A DNA stretch of 18,555 nt from Entamoeba histolytica HM-1:IMSS. Its lineage: Eukaryota; Evosea; Mastigamoebida; Endamoebidae. The notes below the pieces were generated by a model. That model made no database searches and was not told where the DNA came from. It worked only from the letters and a program-made list of their open reading frames with translations. The translations under genes and the position numbers were made by a program. Positions 17,288-18,555 of this stretch are shown here, one piece after another. Numbering within the stretch: position 1 is the stretch's first letter; every line of letters begins with the position of its first letter. The stretch covers positions 1 to 18,555 of the forward strand of contig NW_001915151.1 in assembly GCF_000208925.1 (NCBI RefSeq). The letters run 5' to 3'.

Positions 17288-18286
17288 TTATATATAAAAG
17301 CAATTTTTTGGTATTGTTTTATTCTTCTTTAATTCTTCTTCACATCCACATCCATAAAAACATTTATTTCCAAATGATGTAATTGTTGATGGAATATTAA
17401 TTGATGTTAACGATGTACAATCATAAAAACATCCATATCCTATTTTATTAATATTTGTTGGAATATTAATTGATGTTAATGTTGAACATTCAGAAAAGCA
17501 TCCATTTCCTATGTAAGTAACACTTGTTGGAATATTAATTGTTCTTAATGTTGAACATTCAGAAAAACATCCATTTTCTATTTTAATGATTGATGGTGGA
17601 ATAATAAATTTATTAATATCTTTCTTTTCAATATTCTTTCCATTTATCATTTCTAATTTTTTTGGTATTTTAATACTAATTAACACTGGTTCATTCATAA
17701 ATATTCTTTCTTCACTTATATATTTTACATCTTCTATAGTAAGTGATGTTAATGATTCACATTCTTCAAAACATCTATCTCCTATTTCACTAATACTTGT
17801 TGGAATATTAATTGTTGTTAATGATGTACACCCTATAAAACATCCATCTCCTATTTTACTAACATTTGTTGGTATTTCAATTGATTGAATATCATCACAT
17901 TTATAAAAACAATAATTTCCGAGTGATGTAACTTCTATTGGTATTGTATTTCCATACTCTTCTCTATCTTCTTCTGTATATTCGATATTTTTACAAATAT
18001 TTCCTTCTTTTTTCTCTTCTAAATATCTTGAATAACTCACTTTATACCATATTATTTGTTTAAATATTCTTCCATCTTCAAATATTTCATCTTTTTCATT
18101 ATAAATATGAAATGTTTCAATATTAGGAAACAATTTTCTGGAATATTGATTCAATGAAATTGGATTAAAATGAAATCGTTCCATATTCCCTCTAAATCTT
18201 TTAACTCCCATTTCTAAATTAATAAAATCATTAATATCTTCAAAATACTTTGAGACAATCATTATTTCATTATATCCTAATTGCAT
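17288..18286 (-). CDS. BspA-like leucine-rich repeat protein
   Basis: 332-codon intact, intronless ORF with an ATG start. Residues 1-about 75 are the N-terminal block seen in Entamoeba LRR proteins: an F-box-like opening (MIVSKYFEDINDFINLEMGVKRFRGN), then MERFHFNPI and LFPNIETFHIY. Residues about 108-320 hold BspA-type repeats of about 23 residues with the pattern I-P-T-S-V-x-x-I-G-x-G-C-F-x-x-C-T-S-L-T-S-I-N. Five to six are regular. Between them lies one irregular stretch (about 175-220: SLTIEDVKYISEERIF... MINGKNIEKKD). The last repeat ends in GCGCEEEL. There is no signal peptide or C-terminal CaaX or TM anchor, so it is probably intracellular. Such genes form large, fast-turning families in Entamoeba; one member has been reported at the cell surface, so location here is open. 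LINE 5' ends lie on both sides. Confidence 0.9.
   Translation of the reverse strand: MQLGYNEIMIVSKYFEDINDFINLEMGVKRFRGNMERFHFNPISLNQYSRKLFPNIETFHIYNEKDEIFEDGRIFKQIIWYKVSYSRYLEEKKEGNICKNIEYTEEDREEYGNTIPIEVTSLGNYCFYKCDDIQSIEIPTNVSKIGDGCFIGCTSLTTINIPTSISEIGDRCFEECESLTSLTIEDVKYISEERIFMNEPVLISIKIPKKLEMINGKNIEKKDINKFIIPPSIIKIENGCFSECSTLRTINIPTSVTYIGNGCFSECSTLTSINIPTNINKIGYGCFYDCTSLTSINIPSTITSFGNKCFYGCGCEEELKKNKTIPKNCFYI
17385..17930 (-). repeat. About 69-bp coding tandem repeats of the LRR gene
   Basis: The LRR units are visible in the DNA: TGTTGGAATATTAATTG(A/T)TG-type segments recur about every 69 bp (near 17455, 17524, 17799), each followed by a Cys-Phe codon block (AAACATCCA on the plus strand). 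Two neighbouring units (about 17485-17570) are almost identical at the base level, indicating recent duplication or gene conversion. Confidence 0.75.
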
Positions 18287-18510
18287 TCTTTCTTTATTAT
18301 TTTCTTGTTTATTAGTTCTTCTTTTATTTTTAGTTTGAACTTAAATTATTATTAAGATAATCGTCATTCTATTTTTCTTTTTTTTATTTTTTTAATATAA
18401 ATTATTAATAATTATATTTGTATTAACTTAGCTATTTCTTTATATTTATGTCATTCATTGTTATTTTCATCAACTTCATTTTTATAGTATTTATAATGTA
18501 TATTTATATA
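18287..18510. promoter_or_regulatory. Divergent upstream region of the LRR gene and a LINE
   Basis: About 220 bp between the LRR start codon (minus) and the 5' leader of a plus-strand LINE. On the minus strand GAAGAACTAAT (about 18322-18312) could be a GAAC-like element. The rest is T-rich with no clear motif. Function is inferred only from position. Confidence 0.3.
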
Positions 18511-18555
18511 TGATCATTTTCTAATGCAGGAAATACAACAAATTTTAATGCTAAC
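18511..18555 (+). mobile_element. 5' end of another LINE, cut off by the window edge
   Basis: From ATG at 18524 the plus strand reads MQEIQQILM, identical in all 28 bases (through 18551) to the ORF1 start of the minus-strand element at 16570. The 13 bases before it (GATCATTTTCTAA, 18512-18524) match GATCCTTTTCCAA of that element with two differences. Agreement stops in the last four bases. Only the first 10 codons are inside the window. Confidence 0.85.

Noticed and set aside
1..18555. CRISPR array, prokaryotic operon, phage or viral genes, rRNA
   Set aside because: No spaced short direct repeats, no ribosome-binding sites or polycistronic layout, introns present, no rRNA signature. The reverse transcriptase belongs to a LINE, not a virus or retron.

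Overview
The window is nuclear DNA of an amoebozoan of the genus Entamoeba; the species cannot be fixed from the sequence. The evidence is a very AT-rich background, compact genes with introns of about 45-60 bp that start GTTTG(T/A) and mostly end (T)TAG, tiny intergenic gaps, a BspA-like cysteine-containing leucine-rich-repeat gene with the N-terminal block typical of Entamoeba, and several copies of an EhLINE-like (R2/R4-type) non-LTR retrotransposon whose ORF2 carries both a reverse transcriptase and a PDX14D restriction-like endonuclease.

Layout, left to right. 1-687: 3' part of a spliced multi-pass membrane protein gene (+). 690-2221: T-rich spacer. 2222-3690: a broken LINE ORF2 with a 379-bp near-perfect inverted duplication. 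3780-4290: decayed coding-like DNA. 4304-5221 (-): membrane-anchored protein with a probable lipid-transfer SMP domain. It is divergent across 209 bp from 5431-6969 (+), a long coiled-coil protein ending in an Hsp20/alpha-crystallin domain. 7210-7750 (-): a third LINE relic. 8194-8275 (-): tRNA-Leu(UAG). 9039-10610 (+): a small PI3/PI4-kinase-family lipid kinase. 10627-11137 (-): a four-exon ubiquitin-like-fold gene, whose stop codon lies 16 bp from that of the kinase. 11222-12252 (-): a three-exon RasGAP-like gene. About 12520-16584 (-): one LINE with an intact 498-codon ORF1 and a dead ORF2. 17288-18286 (-): the BspA-like LRR gene. 18511-18555 (+): the first bases of a further LINE, recognised because its start repeats the ORF1 start of the 12.5-16.6 kb copy.

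The cellular genes belong to signalling (PI kinase, RasGAP, ubiquitin-like), proteostasis (Hsp20) and membrane or lipid biology. They are separate transcription units and nothing shows them to be one system. The accessory part of the window is dominated by LINE activity: four element traces, one of them folded into a long palindrome, and two 5' ends flanking the LRR gene head-to-head. Three genes had to be assembled by hand across introns. Those models rest on reading frame, splice consensus and product plausibility, with no transcript evidence.
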